This document shows positions 12,126-25,260 of a stretch of 64,000 nt of DNA, piece by piece. Within the stretch, counting starts at the first letter, position 1, and every line of letters begins with the position of its first letter. The translations under genes and the position numbers were made by a program. The notes beneath the pieces were generated by a model. It worked only from the letters and a program-made list of their open reading frames with translations. It had not been told where the DNA came from and searched no databases. Where the stretch lies: contig JAKSZP010005595.1 in NCBI GenBank assembly GCA_022478985.1, forward strand, positions 1-64,000, given 5' to 3'. Source of the DNA: Massospora cicadina. Its lineage: Eukaryota > Entomophthoromycota > Entomophthoromycetes > Entomophthorales > Entomophthoraceae.

Positions 12126-14250
12126 GCAGTAAAGCTAGTTTCATTGTTGCCAAGATCATTTGAGGGCATTTATGCTTTTAAATGACATGATCCTTAATAA
12201 ACTTAGCCATTGTAAACAACATACGTCATAAATTGCTTTTTCCTTAAACCACATAAGCAAATGGTTATTGGAAACACTAATATACTTTTTAGGCTAATCA
12301 CTTGTAATGGTCTGACTAAATCATTAGATACCATGTGCATAATCCAGTCTGTTTTTAGATTTTTAATATTGAACGTTAGGCCTCATAGCTTTGTAATTTG
12401 GCACAAACGGAATCAGTCAATAACATCTTGAATTTCAAATACCATTAGATCCTGAGAATTATCTTAAAAGTAAGTCCAGTATTAATTAATCCAATATCAC
12501 ACGGCGTTGTGGGCCCAAATAATAACCTTCATCTGTTATTAAGTTTTTAAAAAAATTTTGTTGATCATTAACCTTTATTTTGTATAAAACTCCAACACAA
12601 TATCTTGTAACCTTTTAGTTTTTTAAAGAATTTTTGATATAGGTGGATCATACTTCTTTTTTATGAGGTAATCAATGTACATAAAGTCCATCATCCAAGT
12701 TTCTCAAAAATGCAGCAATTGAAAGTAGTGATGATCCATCTGCACTATAATAAGAGGCTCCTACTCTATGTATAATCTCAAAATAGTATGCCTTTAATTT
12801 CAGGGCTAAATGGGCTATGCGACCCTTGAGCTCCTTAAAATTATGAAGCCTTAGCAATAAACTGTTATCCATCATTACTTGATACCTTGTGCCACTAATA
12901 TACACTTTTTAACTGTTTTCAAGCGAAAATCAATGCCTAACATACTCATTTTTATCACTGTGTAGTTGTTCTGATATTATCCAGCAAATTGCTACAATAA
13001 GCAATAGAATGCTCTTCCACCATCATCCCTAATCTGATTTACATCCCCCAATTGAAGTATTCAGGGCGTTATTTCATATTACTAATGATTTTGTAAGATA
13101 CAGACAGTAGTAAAGGCATCATACTAAAGTTAGTTTAGCACTCTAAAGGTTTATTAGCACATCTTCACAACAAAAATGGACTCCCTCTTTTAGTGTGTAA
13201 AATAATGGAGTATCAATACTTAAAAACTTTATTAACTTTAATAATATATTACCATCCTAAGAAATCTTGGACGTCTCACATACTATATGAGACTTGAATA
13301 TTTATTTTATTGCTTTTTCTTTTGAGGTTGAGGCTTCAAGCCCTGAGGATTAATAATGAATTGAAAATACTTAATTTTTAATTAAACTTGACATACCTAA
13401 GGCTTTATCTTCAAATCATTCTAGAAAAGATTTTCTAAAAACTTTTTCAAAGTGTTCCAAATGTTAAGAGAAGGTCTGTGAGAAGACGTTGATATCATCT
13501 AGGTACACTACTATACAGGAAAATTTGATATCCTCAAAATTGTATCCATAAAATGCTGAAAAGTGATTGGTGCATTATAAAGCCCCTGCAACATACATGC
13601 TGTTTAAGATAAGCCTTGCATTGAAATTTATATGCACTTCTCTTACTCCTAGGATAAGATGCTTTTTTTAGTATCTGAAAATAAGATCTAGAGCTGTCAA
13701 ATGCTTAAATGATCTAACTGGTCAAGAGTGTCATCAATTAATAACAGCTGATTTGAATATTTTTGAGTAATGCCTTTGAGGAAATTGTAATTTTATACAA
13801 CTCAATTACTACAATCCTTTTCTTTTTTTACAAAATAGACAGGGCACAAAATAGGCTTTTTGAAGGTACAATAATTTCTCTTTGTGAAATATGTAGAGCT
13901 CACCACTGACTACTTCATCAAAAGCTCTGGAAAACTAAATTTTTATAATCCTGATGGGCGCATGATGTAATGTAATAGTTATTTGTGAATTTATTGTATA
14001 AGGAAGTAAAATCCCAAAGTTATTAGGAAGCATTTTAATGTCAATCAGACTGCTACTAATTTAAAGCCCCCTCAGATTGGTGTGAACTAGATATCTTATG
14101 ATAAAGCATCTTGATTATGTTGTTAATAAAAGTAACTTTTACACTTATACGCTGGACCTTGTTTAACTTAAAACCCCTCAGAAGCTGAAGTTCTGCCCGT
14201 CAATAATCAGCTAGTAAATCTATGACTAGCCTGCTAGTCTGGATGCGTAG
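12126..14250 (-). pseudogene. Ty3 pol remnant: RT and RNase H connector
   Basis: A second minus-strand Ty3 element directly right of E0. The piece 12672-12905 reads the region after RNase H (LHNFKELKGRIAHLALKL, YYFEIIHRVGASYYSADG), typical of the connector before integrase. About 13480-13620 reads GLYNAPITFQHFMDTI and YLDDINVFS, the RT palm with an intact Y-x-D-D-type box; IDDTLDQLDHL lies near 13720. No LTRs were found for it. Stops are frequent. Confidence 0.7.
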
Positions 14251-16243
14251 ACACCAAATATATAAACCAGAATAGCATTGGTATATATAACCTCAGTACC
14301 TTGTATTTATTGGGATGAGGAGAACTAGGATATGATATCGTTAAACAAAGGTACAAAATCTCCAGTATGAACCAAACAGTAGTGGGAGTTGCGGCAGAGT
14401 ATACAGTAGAGGTAGGCTTACAGAAAGGAGTTGTACCAAGGGTGAATCTTTAGCAGCTGGAGGTGGGTATCTTGTAAGATAATATGAAATTGACAATTGG
14501 GGGTGAAAGTACCTCAAATAACAAGATAACATTGCAGTACTTTAAAGCATTGAGGAAAGGAGACAAGCATAGATTTGGCTCATACTGGTGCCCTCATTCT
14601 GGAAGGGGGGTAAGATCGTGGTGATAAGCGCCAATATGGGCCTGTCATTAGTAAGACCAGAAAGATGGTAAATAATGAATACTCCAGATTTAAAAGTCAA
14701 AATTTAAAGTTTTTGAAGGGTTTTATTAGAAAAGAATAAAAAGGGTTTGAACAAAAGTAGATCCTATTGTGGATTAGTATCATGTAGACCATATAGGTGG
14801 GGAAATAAGGTGAGTGTGCATGAAGATTAAAATAAATTCGAAATTAGCACACTTTATATGAATTAACACACTATATACTCCCAATAGTGATGCTGGTATG
14901 AGTCAATTGGTTATATCACTATCAAAAGTTTACCAAATCATTATTTTAGGCCATGTATTGCAAGATGGCAGCGATCAGTCTGGTGGCTCTGAAAATTGCG
15001 CCCACTGAATGGAAAGGTAAAAAGAATACCATTGTGAATGAAATGGGTTTAGAACACCAAACCTAATAAGGACAAGCTTGTATTTGTCAGTGAGGTGGAC
15101 ATCAGCAATTCTGAGCCTCTTCATGGTTCTGTGAGGAAAGTACTTACTGTATAGGCTTAGGGCTGTTAACCAGAAACTACAATCCATAACTTCTCTTAAA
15201 AAATTTGTATATCAGGCTAGGTGGTTAGGGGTACATAATCGGTTGATTTGAATACAAAAAGCTCGATGTTAACCGGAGATAAAGTAATATCTCTGAAAAT
15301 TGATATGGATTATATAGACTCCTGTGATCAATGTAATCAACATCTCAGCCATGAGCAATCTTATTAACATCTTGCTACTGCAAGTAGCTGGTTCTTCGCT
15401 TTAAAGATAGAGATTTGAGTTACACCATCTATTATCTAAAGGATATAGACTGCTAGGTAGGTAGCTTTAAGGTAAACAATTTTAAATTAAAGAAAGAGGA
15501 CATATTTTATTATCACTACATACACTATGGCTAAATTCCTCCTGATCCTTCTGACAATATACTACTGCTTTAAATGTAATTCCTAAAGAGGATTGTAAAT
15601 TTAAGAGGTTTATAATAAAAGTGTATTTTTGCTGAGAGCTGTTTACCATTTAAAACTGTCCAACTGTTGCCAAATTTGATGGTATAGTTAGGGCTGCTTT
15701 TGATGCTAACTGCATCTTCTTTAATTTTTTCTCTATTGCACCTCCACTTACCCTGTGCTTCATGGTCAGTTTTCTTAAGCTACTCTCCACATAAGAGGCT
15801 TCCTGCTGTACGCCAGATCTAATTCTTTCCCAACTTTTGTAATGTTTCTGGCTGTACAGAATATAATTATGAGACATAACTTCATTCTATGAATGTCAGA
15901 AAGGTTACACCAGAACTTCTCTAAATTAAGGAAGCTGGAACCCATGGATTTTAAACCATAAATTAGAAATTATTTTGAATGTAATATTTGACACTAATAT
16001 CTTATTTTAAGTCAACTCTATCATGAGGCCTAAGGCTGGGTCAAATCAAAAATTAACAAGTGTATATACAAAATTAATATCCTTAGTTTTTCTTTTAGTT
16101 CTCATATTATCTTTTTTAATCAATCAACTATAATATAAAATAAATTCGATTAATTAGGTGAAAAGCCTATGTTTTAAAGCCACTCTACAAAATATTATAA
16201 GTTCATCTTTTATATTGAATTCAGCCAATCATTCAACATAAGG
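14251..16243. other. Unassigned AT-rich stretch
   Basis: Minus-strand open pieces lie at 14341-14532, 14975-15187 and 15650-15877 (75 codons, Lys/Ser/Ala-rich). None shows a motif I can name. Position upstream of the RT remnant suggests protease and gag of the same element, but no zinc knuckle or active-site Asp block was found. No LTR pair was seen. Confidence 0.4.
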
Positions 16244-16470
16244 TGTTGGAAAACCTCTCAATTTGTCCAAATTGCAGCGAAATCAGGAAGTAATACCTTT
16301 ACAATGGAGGATGCTAATCATTCACCATAAAAGCTGATTTCAACTGTAAAGAAATTTAGAAAGAAATGATCAAAAAAATCAAATCTAAACTTCTCAACCA
16401 GGTCATTAATCACTCATGAAGGATCTTCCCTTTGAGGCTTATCAATTGACTTGACCCATATATTATCCTC
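16244..16470 (+). repeat. Host H 5' LTR (conserved part)
   Basis: TGTTGGAAAACCTCTC followed by blocks shared with 43178 on (AAATCAGGAA, GATGCTAATCATTCACCAT, AAATCTAAACTT). The similarity fades after about 220 bases, so the true LTR end, before the gag start at 16865, is not resolved, and no clear PBS was found. Confidence 0.6.
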
Positions 16471-16864
16471 CCCTATAATTATATATGATTTTTAATATAT
16501 CCAAAGATACTTTATATTATAAACCTATTAATGCAACTCACAGTAACCTAAAATTTGTGTAGCCAAACTATATTCAATTATTAAAAGTAAATTTATCTAC
16601 AATTTTTCAAATGCCACAAAACAGTTAACTTTTTAGCCTTTGAAGCACCTAATTAATTCAATTTCTGGAAAAGATTCAATTACATCTGCTTTCTTCCAGG
16701 ATTGCTTCTGAGGCTGCCTACAGAAAACATATTTCACAAATTATGAATAACTTTAGTGAAGATAGTCCCTCATAAGAGATATTAATGAGTATCACCCAAT
16801 GGATACATAATAACTGGCAGGAGATATCCTCAGCTTCTTTTAATGAACTCCAGTTCTATTCAAC

Positions 16865-18900
16865 ATGACTTTAGCCATTGAAGGCCCTGAAAAAGCAGAT
16901 TATCAAATCAAACCTTTGGATGTTAGCTCTAAAATTACTGAATTTATTGTAGGAACTATTCAACCGTTTGGGAGACCAAATCAATCACAAGCATCTAGGG
17001 TCCCCGCTAATATGATCCGTTTTTATGAATCAACTATTTCTATAAAGTAATAACTTTGGGATGGATCACATGGAGCAATATCTCAGGCAATATGTTCATC
17101 CAGTTATCCATCATTTATTACAAATTTTGTGGTACACCACACTGAGATTAAACATCAGTTGAATATGGCTCAACAATTTGAAAAAGAGTTAGCCAAATCT
17201 TAAGAAAACTGCTTTTAATTTTAACCGTGATAATTGTGAAGCCATTTTTGATATTTGAGACACATTAATGTATTACTTAATCAACCTAATTGCATTAATA
17301 AGAACGTTGCAGTTTAGTTTACGCCTTGAAGTAGCTCAGAATATTACTTAAGATGCTAACCATATTATCAACGAGTCAACAACCTTAGAAGTGATTTTTA
17401 AGCTTAACTGCGGAAATTGAGGAACAATATGAAATTCAGTTTTTGAACTCAATCTGTTACTTAATTATTTTGTTGAAGTTGTGGGCGCCAATTACTAAGG
17501 TCTAATTGGGTTAGAGGTTCTCCTGGACCCTGGACCTAGTTCCCCTTCTGTGGTACCAAGACCTACTGGTAAACGCGATCCCACTGGACTTGCTAGGGGT
17601 GAAGGTTCCCAATGCCCACCTGGGATCCTGACCCACCTGGGCCCCCAGGTCTACCAGCATGATTCCTGATTCTGAAAATTCTTACCAGTTTCAATATGAT
17701 TTCAAGCTTTATAACAACAAACACAAGCCATAGATCAAGGATGTTACCTATTTTTAAAGGAACGTTCAGTCAATCTAAGTTATGCCTTAACAAATTTGTT
17801 GGAGGGCATTGACAATGCTATTTGACTATGCGAGAATAAAATCTTCATAAAAATTAATTTTCAGCGTTATTGGCTTCCAATGAGCATTTAACTGAAAATT
17901 ATAAAGTTCTTGAAAACAAGCAAAATGTAATACTCATGAAAATATAAGATTAAATAAGCTTTTTACCTGGAATAACCTCAAAAAATGGGTATGGAATTTA
18001 TAGGATGATCTTAAGAACTTATGTCAACAAGTTTATTGGGTTCCTACTCAAACATATTCTCAAGTATGAACCCTCTGAAGCTGATCATGTAACAAGACCA
18101 ATTTTTATGTACTAACTGGTAAATCAGGTTTTTTAAACCTACCTTCAACAATAAGTAAAAGTCTGGTGAAGATAAAATTCATAACTTTTTGTTTGTTTAT
18201 GATTGATCTATAGAGGAAGAATCTGATAATCAAAAGATTCAACACATCTCTTTAATTCTAAGTCATTATGTTCAAGAAATTACAGTTCCCCACATTAAGG
18301 TTTTTCACACCTGGGCTGAAGTCTTAAATGCCATGATCAATTTTTTTGAAAGTGAACAAAATCTATCTAACCAAGAACAAGCTTTTATGATTATTCAAAT
18401 AATATGAGGCGAGGCAATTCAAGATTTTGCAAGCGTTTTTATAATGACGCTCAAACTCTTGCTACTTGAGATTGCATCACCTTAAATGATGCTATCTCCG
18501 CTTCATTGACTGTCTTTTCCTTGCATACTCAACTGTTGCTTCATTTAAGTTTGCTTAAAGGCAATTTATAGTCATTCTCAATATAAAGGTGGCGTTAATG
18601 GATATACCTAATGGTAAGGTACTTATCTCCATCTAGTCCACTAAAACCTATTTTCAAAAAGGTACCTCTTAAAACGAATATTAAATTTAAAAAAGAGCCC
18701 TGTGGTTATTGTGGATTAATTGGCCATATGGAAAAATGATGCCGGAAGAAACAAGCTGATGAGCCAAAAAAAGGTGCCAGAATAGGGCATGAGGCTCCCT
18801 GTGCTGACCAACCTCTTTTGCCTCAACTTCAATCTTCAAGTCCTTCTAAGGATTGATATGTGATTTCTGCTTAAGGCGACCTTGATGTTCCTGATGAATT
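16865..18900 (+). pseudogene. Host H gag with CCHC zinc knuckle
   Basis: The ATG at 16865 opens 61 codons (MTLAIEGPEKADYQIKPLD...), the probable N-terminus. Downstream the frame is repeatedly broken. At 18701-18742 the reading is CGYCGLIGHMEK, a stop, then C: a CX2CX4HX4C nucleocapsid knuckle with its second-last position turned into a stop. The following basic stretch (RKKQADE) is typical. Gag packages the RNA; this copy cannot. Confidence 0.7.
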
Positions 18901-18989
18901 AATTAATAAAAATATTGTTTTGTCTTGTTTTCTGTTTTATTTTTACTATACTCTGGCCAATTAGTACTTTTATATTTTGATACCTTATT

Positions 18990-19330
18990 TTTGCTTGGTG
19001 TGACTTGAGTTTAATTATTTGATTAAAAAGTAAAAGTCTTAGCTATTATTGACAGAGGATAACCTATCAATGTGATTTTATACCAGCCCATAAATAAAAA
19101 AACATGACTGCACCAGATCTAAATCACTCTCAAGAATATAGCACTGCTGGGACATTTTATACTAAATTTCATAGGAGCTTATCCCTCTCTTCCAATATGA
19201 TTTAAGAAACTGGTCATTTCAGCCCCATCTGTGGCTTTGGATAATAATTGTTATGATCTTCTCTTGGAACCCAATTTTTTAATTGATTTTTGCGCCATCA
19301 TTATTCATAAGGACAATTACTTTCCTTAAT
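18990..19330 (+). pseudogene. Host H aspartic protease, decayed
   Basis: About 19030-19080 the plus strand reads VLAIIDRG, a stop, then PINVIL, which matches the Ty3 active-site block (D-T/S-G followed by P-N-hydrophobic) with Thr replaced by Arg. The flap region near 19250 (DNNCYDLLLEPNFLI) fits the C-terminal block. Position between the gag zinc knuckle and RT agrees. Confidence 0.6.
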
Positions 19331-19959
19331 TGGATATCAAGTCTCATTGTTTTTAGAGGTTGTCCCAAAATGATAAGCGCAAACTTATAGGATAAGTTTG
19401 TTTTTGGAATAGCCTAAATTTATTTCTTTCATCTCAAATACCACATATTAGGATCTAAATTTTTTTCTTACTTATTTAGTTTATGCATCAAAGGAATTAC
19501 TTTAATTACCATCAATATGATCATCATTCCTCCTAAAGCTCAAGTTATCAATAATCAAGGAGTGCAAGTATTTATTCTAGTAGATCACATAATAGGTATA
19601 TCAGGTACGCTAACCCTTCTTATTTAATGGCTTTAACTTGACCCAAGATACTTGATTCTGCATAAATGGAACTATCCTTGTTATATTAGCTCATTTTAAC
19701 TTTTAATCTATGCATTTAAAAAGTTTTCTTATTGCTTAAGTGCAGCCTACTCCTATAAATGATTTATTATTGGTCATAGGATGTAGGGAGTTACGTGACT
19801 TTGGGCTGGTTGAACCACATACTATTTCTAGGGTAAAAGGAGTAGTATGGAGATTCACTTTTGCTTTAAACAATGAAAAGCTGAGGCTCTTATTGAAGAG
19901 TATGCGGGCATATTTGCAAATGGGTCTAGAGATTTTTGTGATTGGAAAATGTAAAACAT

Positions 19960-21046
19960 AAAGTAAAAACAGGGAATGCTCCTTTTATTTGAGCCTGATC
20001 TTACCAAAAATCTAGAGTTGAAGAGGCTCAAGTATTCAAGAAATTAAAGCAATTACCAGAAGCTGGGTTATTAATCCCTTCATAGAGCCCTGGGCCTCCC
20101 TACTTCTTTTTTGAAAAAGATGGAGTCATAGATTGATTATGGATTATAGACTTTTAATGCTATCACTTGAAACGACTCCTATATTACCTCATATTGATGA
20201 TTCACTGAGATAGTTATTTGGGTCACAGTTCTCTTCAGCAATGGACCTGACTAGATATTACTGGCAAAATGAACTTGCCCCATAGAATCATCAAAAAGTG
20301 CTTAGATTTCTAGTGAAGAATTGTTTGTGCTGACTCATATGCCACGAGGGTTTTGTTTTGCCCCTAATAACTTCCAAAGGTCCTAGGATAAGTTATTTGG
20401 AGATTAATAGCTTTCTTGTGTCCTTGTTTATTTAGATGATGTCACTGTATTTTCTCGCACTTCTAATGAACACTTAGATCAATTGAAAGAAGTATTTAGC
20501 CAAATCTGTTGTGTTTTCACTTAAAATTGAAGCCATCTAAAAGCGCTTTTCTCAAGCTGAGATGGAATTTTTAGGCCATAAGGTTAACTAAGAAATATTG
20601 TTTTGTCTAAAGATTTAGGCTATTAAGGACATGCCTAATCCAATGAGTTTACATAATATTAAATTGTTATTCATAATGCTGGTATCAACGCCAATTTATC
20701 CCCCAATTTTTTAGTATTGAAAGATCTTTGGTTTATTTACTACACTTGAAGTCCACTTATTCATGGGAAGAATTGCAACAACTGAAATTTGACTTCTTAA
20801 GCCAATATTTAATTATGGTTCCAGTTTATCTCATCCTGATTTTACCAGACCTTTTATTTTAATTCAGATGACAGTGATGTGGCTGTTGGGGCCATCCTGG
20901 CTCAGCATGATTCTAACTTTTTGGATCACCCTAATGAAATTATAGAAAAAGTCTCACCAAAGTGGGATGCAGTTACAGCGCTAAAGAAAGGAATTGTCTT
21001 GTGTTACTACTATCCATAAAAAGAACTTCGCCCTTATCTTTATGGC
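19960..21046 (+). pseudogene. Host H reverse transcriptase and first part of RNase H
   Basis: About 20185-20280 reads LPHIDDSLR, a stop, LFGSQFSSAMDLTRYYWQ, the RT fingers-palm block with the first catalytic Asp (AMDL). Near 20430 the box is damaged. 20830-20900 reads HPDFTRPFIL and DSDVAVGAILAQHDS, the start of RNase H, and the piece ends at LRPYLYG, where normal Ty3 proteins continue with a block containing TDH. That block appears at 28109 on, after E3. Confidence 0.75.
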
Positions 21047-21055
21047 TGTTGGAAT

Positions 21056-21826
21056 TGTGGGATCCACCGATGGATGCCACAAATATTTTATCAAAGTAAG
21101 AATCTTACTTTTTAATAAAAGTAGAAAATAACGCTTTATTAAAGTTTTTATGTTTTTATTGTTTTAAGTGGGGCAAAAACAAAAAAGGTTCTTCTATTGA
21201 TACTAATATTTCCTATTTAAACTAGTTCAAATTTTGAGACTATGGGTATTCAAGGCAAAAGTATATAAAGCTGAGTCATCCAAAATTAGGAAATATAGGC
21301 TTTTAGCCTATCAGATCAAAGATAAATATTTTTAAGGCAAAACCAACCTGTGTGGTAATGATTTGATGTATTGTATCCAATCACCAGCGAGTAAAATCTT
21401 CTCACCTCAGTAATGGTCAGACTCATGTGGTAATGATTGGTTAATTTGCCCTTGGGTTGGGACCATCTAGTACTAAAAAAAATGATTGGTTAATTTGCAC
21501 TCTATCATCATTGAGTAATATATTCTCACCTTGGAGGTGATCAGGCCTGAGTGGTAACGAACACCCCAAATTTGGCTGAGAAGTCAGAGTAATCCTATTA
21601 TTAGTTATTAACTTTTTAAGCCATTTTTTGTTATAACCCATATTTTTCTGATAGATAGGATTCCACCGAGAATCCGCCAAGGTCTTTTTGCCGTTGGTAC
21701 TCTATATTTATAACCACAATATTATTTGATGATTGGGCAGGAGATGGGCCAATCATGGTAGCAGATTCAGGAGCACTAATACCTCCAACATTCTTTTTCT
21801 TAAGTTGAGAAGGAGAATGTCCAACA
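21056..21826 (-). repeat. Solo LTR of a related family, GGAAT target duplication
   Basis: Starts TGTGGGATCCACC and ends GAATGTCCAACA. It is flanked on both sides by GGAAT (21051-21055 and 21827-21831). Removing it with one GGAAT restores the start of the E3 LTR. Internal blocks (TGTGGTAATGATT, CAATCACCA, TTCCACCGAGAATC) show kinship to the E3 LTR. It contains an imperfect direct duplication around TGTGGTAATGATT (about 21352 and 21427), the second copy interrupted by the 31-bp insertion at 21450. Open frames here (21441-21680, 21631-21834 minus) are LTR noise. Confidence 0.85.
21450..21480 (+). mobile_element. 31-bp retroposon tail with perfect 18-bp target duplication
   Basis: AATGATTGGTTAATTTGC occurs at 21432-21449 and again at 21481-21498. 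Between them lie 31 bp ending GGTTGGGACCATCTAGTACT plus six A. The same core occurs at 47138-47165 and at 53911 on (opposite strand), also next to A/T runs. A duplicated target and an A-run tail are the marks of LINE-driven insertion; the body is almost wholly truncated. Confidence 0.8.
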
Positions 21827-22576
21827 GGAATCAAGCTAGTAGTGTGCTAGCAGGTGGTAAATATTACTTGATTCCACACCAATTTTGTTAATATATAGAA
21901 CTATATAATAATAAAATAAAAAGCTTGGGTTTTTTTAGATTTTATTACTGTAGTTGTGGTAAGGGAAAAACGAACCCACTTGGTATCTGACTGGTCAGCA
22001 TATAAACTGTATTGAGGGTTGAATGGAATTCAATAATAAATTTGAAATGGCTTGTTACCATCCAGATAAGGAAATATGCAGATTCGCCCTATGAAAGCTC
22101 AGAAAACTTGGGTTAGTTAAGCTAATAAAAGATGGGAAGGTAATTTGGGGCATAATGTACCCATGTGGTAATGATTTGCTATAACTTAACCAATCACCAT
22201 ATGATAAAAATACACATTGGGGGATCTCTACCACGCTTATAAAAGGGGGCGGTCCCCACATAGGTGTTGTAATGGAACTTGATGTGGCAGGGGAAATTAT
22301 TCAATCAATGCATTAGAATATGCCGCATGAGCAGAGGAATCTAATTACTAGATTTTGAGTCAATAGCCCATCAGTGTATTTGGAAAAGTGTTGCCCCAAT
22401 TTGCGGGCTTCCACCAAGAATCGTCCAGGGTCTTTTGGCTGATATTGTCATTATTTTTGTTTGAATCAATATTAATTTGAGATCAGACTTGTATCTAGCC
22501 AATAATATGTGCTTAATCAGGACTAAGCTTACCTAAAACATTCTTTTGCCAAAGTCAAGATGGCTAATGTCTGAAA

Positions 22577-23935
22577 TCACTCTTAATAATGTTAGGGGGT
22601 GAACAGGTAAAAGGAAACGGCCATGTAACCAAAAATGGTAATCACTGTAGCTAATGATTTGATAGAGTAATCATTTCCTCTCATGTAAGTGATGGTGAAC
22701 GGACCCTCTTAAATTGATACAAGCTTGCCGCTTCTAGGAGTGATCCAATTATGGTAATATAAGACCATATCAGACACTTGAAATGAAGTCAGGGGATCTA
22801 AAGCTCATTGGCAGCCTGTATTTCATTAATGATCATTTTAGCTAAGTTCATTATAGCATCAGATTGAAGCTGAATGATATGGTAAGCTAATCTTCTCATG
22901 GCTTTTTCAGGTTCCTCGACACTAGAGAAGAAATCCTTAGCTAAAAGGATAGGTATTCCTGGTTCACGCCCAAAAAAGAAATGGAATGAAGAAATTTTTA
23001 AATTTCAGTGATAGCTAATATGGTAAGCCATAAGAGCACTGGGTAGGTTCTGATCCTAGTGAAGTGGATCAGAGGAAGCCATTTTCCATAGAATGGAAAC
23101 CAAAGGTCCATTTGCTCTTTCCACGGTCCCATTAGTAGAGAATTATATGAAGCTATGAAAAGTTGGTGGGCTCCCATGGAAGTGACCGGAAGTTTGACTA
23201 CTCTGGAGGTAAATTTCTTACCATTGTCGCAGAGTAGTACTTGGGACAGCCGTGACAAGTGAAAATGTTTTTTTGTAAAATGGTAGCTGTGGACTTTGAC
23301 GTTTGGGAAGGAAAAGCCACTGTTTTCACCCAATTCATGAAGTGTTCAATGATGACTAGGATAAATCTGTTTCCCCCAGTCATCTGAGGGAGGGGACCTA
23401 CTACATCCCGGATGATTGTGTGAAATGGTTGATGAAGAATAGTAGGTTGATATCGGTATCTAGTCTTAAAACTGGATTGCTTTTTACACGTTAGACGGGC
23501 ATCCAAGACTTTGACAATGGCTTCCATAATCCCTTCCTGAAAGTACCAATCCTTGATCCACTCATAGGTTTTCTTTGCTCCTCCATGAACTAGGGTGGAG
23601 TGAGCTTCCAGTATAGCAGGTACGCGTTCTAAGGGCTGAAGGTAAGCCAACCACTTTTCCCTCAACTGCTTGTACAATTTCCCACTCTTCACCTTGGTGT
23701 TTCGAGAGTGCCTGGGTAACATTTTTTGTATGGGATCATCCTCATCCTCCCATTCATTGAGGGTCGTTAACAGATCATATAACCTCTCCGCCTCACAATT
23801 ATCTAAGTGAAGGATAAGCAGCTGAGTTAACCCATCAACACGAATGTGATGGGTTTCAGCATGGTGTTCTATCTTCATTTCATAAGGCTGGAGTTTTAGA
23901 GCCCAGTAAGCTAACCGGACAATAGGAACTTTCAT
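22577..23935 (-). pseudogene. E3 integrase, largely readable
   Basis: The frame 23198-23935 is open for 245 codons. It covers the connector (MKVPIVRLAYWALKLQPYE), the zinc-binding domain with HSTLVH (first two His) and a second half where the first Cys reads Arg (DARLTCKK), and the core from DVVGPLPQMTGGNRFILV on. The reading shifts frame near 23230 to the second Asp (LLCDNGKKFTS), and about 23110 reads STNGTVERANGPL with the catalytic Glu. So all three acidic residues of the DDE core can be traced, but across frames. Below 22990 only the weak C-terminus remains. Confidence 0.85.
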
Positions 23936-23999
23936 GTTCTGTAGTTTATTAATGAACCATGGTTGGTAACCACAGTGAAAGTAGTACCATACAGGAAAG

Positions 24000-25260
24000 G
24001 CAAGTATTGCTTCACAGATAACAGAAAGGTAAGGTTTTCCCTCTCTGTAACGCTGTAGTTGCGTTCCTCATTTGAAAGCATCTTACTAAACTTGTATATA
24101 GTATGATCTACACCGTTCTCATTCAGTTGGGCTAAGATGGCCCCAACGGCGTAGTCATAGGCTTAAGTAAACAAGATAAAGGGTTTATTGTAATCAGGAT
24201 GCCTCAGAATAGGACGTTGTTGTAGCAAAAGTTTCAACGTCTCAAAAGCTTCCTTCTGTTCAGCACCCCAATGGAAAGAGGTATTCTTAGTCAATAAGCG
24301 AATGAGGGGTTCTCTGAGCTGGGCAAACTTGGGGATTAAATGATGGTAATACCCCTTCATCCTTAAAAACGCCTGAAATCCTATAAATTTTAGGGGGAGG
24401 ATTTTTTGAAATTGCTTCAATCTTATTGTGTATGGGTTTGATTCGTTCTTGAGAAATGGAGTGTCCCAGGAAATCCAATTTCCTTTGAAAGAAGGTACAC
24501 TTTGAGAGTTTCAACTCAATATTTGACTTCCGTAGCTGTTGAAACACCAAAATCAGGTGAACTAGGTGTTTATTGAAGGTTCATGAGAACACAATGATGT
24601 CATCAAGATAGACGATAACACAAGTTAACTTCAGGTCCTGCAAAATGTGATCCATCACACGTTTGAAAGTTGCAGGTGTATTACACAACCCTTGAGGTAA
24701 TCAGGTGGGTTGGAAGAGACCCTCACCACAAATGAGAGCACATTTTTCCTGATCTTCAGGGGAAAGGTCCATTTGCCTATAGCCACTAGCCAAATCCATG
24801 GCAAAGAAGAAGTTAGAGCCAGAGAGTTGTTCCAGGGAGTCATCTATATGGAGGATAGGATAGCTATCATTCTTTGTGAGATTATTTAACTTGTGGTAGT
24901 CCATAATTATCCGATGACCTCCATTTTTCTTTTTTTAGCAACAGGAGGAAGACCAAGGGCTTTGTGAAGGAAAAGTAACCCCGCGTCTATTAACTGTTGG
25001 ATCTCTGTCCTAATCTGCTGTTCTTCCACCTTTGACTTATGGTAAGGTTTGAACTGAATAGGGCGGCCATCACCCACATCAATGGAGTGACTCCAACCCT
25101 TCACATGGCCATAGTCATTCTCCAATTTGGAGAATATGTCACTATATTCTTCTAATAAAGTATGAACCTTTTCCACCTCATTTGTGGTCAACTCATCCGA
25201 GATATGGACGTTGGGTAAGGTACATACCAGGTTGTCCATGGGCAAGCCCAAATCCGCCAT
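24000..25260 (-). pseudogene. E3 reverse transcriptase and RNase H
   Basis: From 25260 down the minus strand reads the pre-RT linker (LLEEYSDIFSKLENDYGHVKG), the RT start (DAGLLFLHKALGLPPVAKK), then MDYHKLNNLTKNDSYP and AMDLASGYRQMDLSPEDQEK at 24701-24904, the intact catalytic box YLDDIIVFS near 24600, SKCTFFQRKLDFLGH at about 24480, and the thumb/connection (FLRMKGYYHHLIPKFAQLREP). RNase H starts at PILRHPDYNKPFILFT (24163). Breaks lie near 24550, 24660, 24710 and 24905. This is the best preserved RT of the Ty3 elements here. Confidence 0.85.

Larger units (their letters stand above)
21047..22576 (-). repeat. E3 3' LTR (left copy), interrupted by a solo LTR
   Basis: Begins TGTTGGAAT at 21047, is interrupted at 21056, and resumes at 21832 (CAAGCTAGTAGTGTGC), matching the right copy (TGTGGGAATCCATCTAGTAGTGTGC). 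It ends TGTCTGAAA, a decayed TGTCCAACA. The purine-rich AAGAGTGA on the minus strand right after it (22577-22585) is the likely PPT. Confidence 0.8.
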
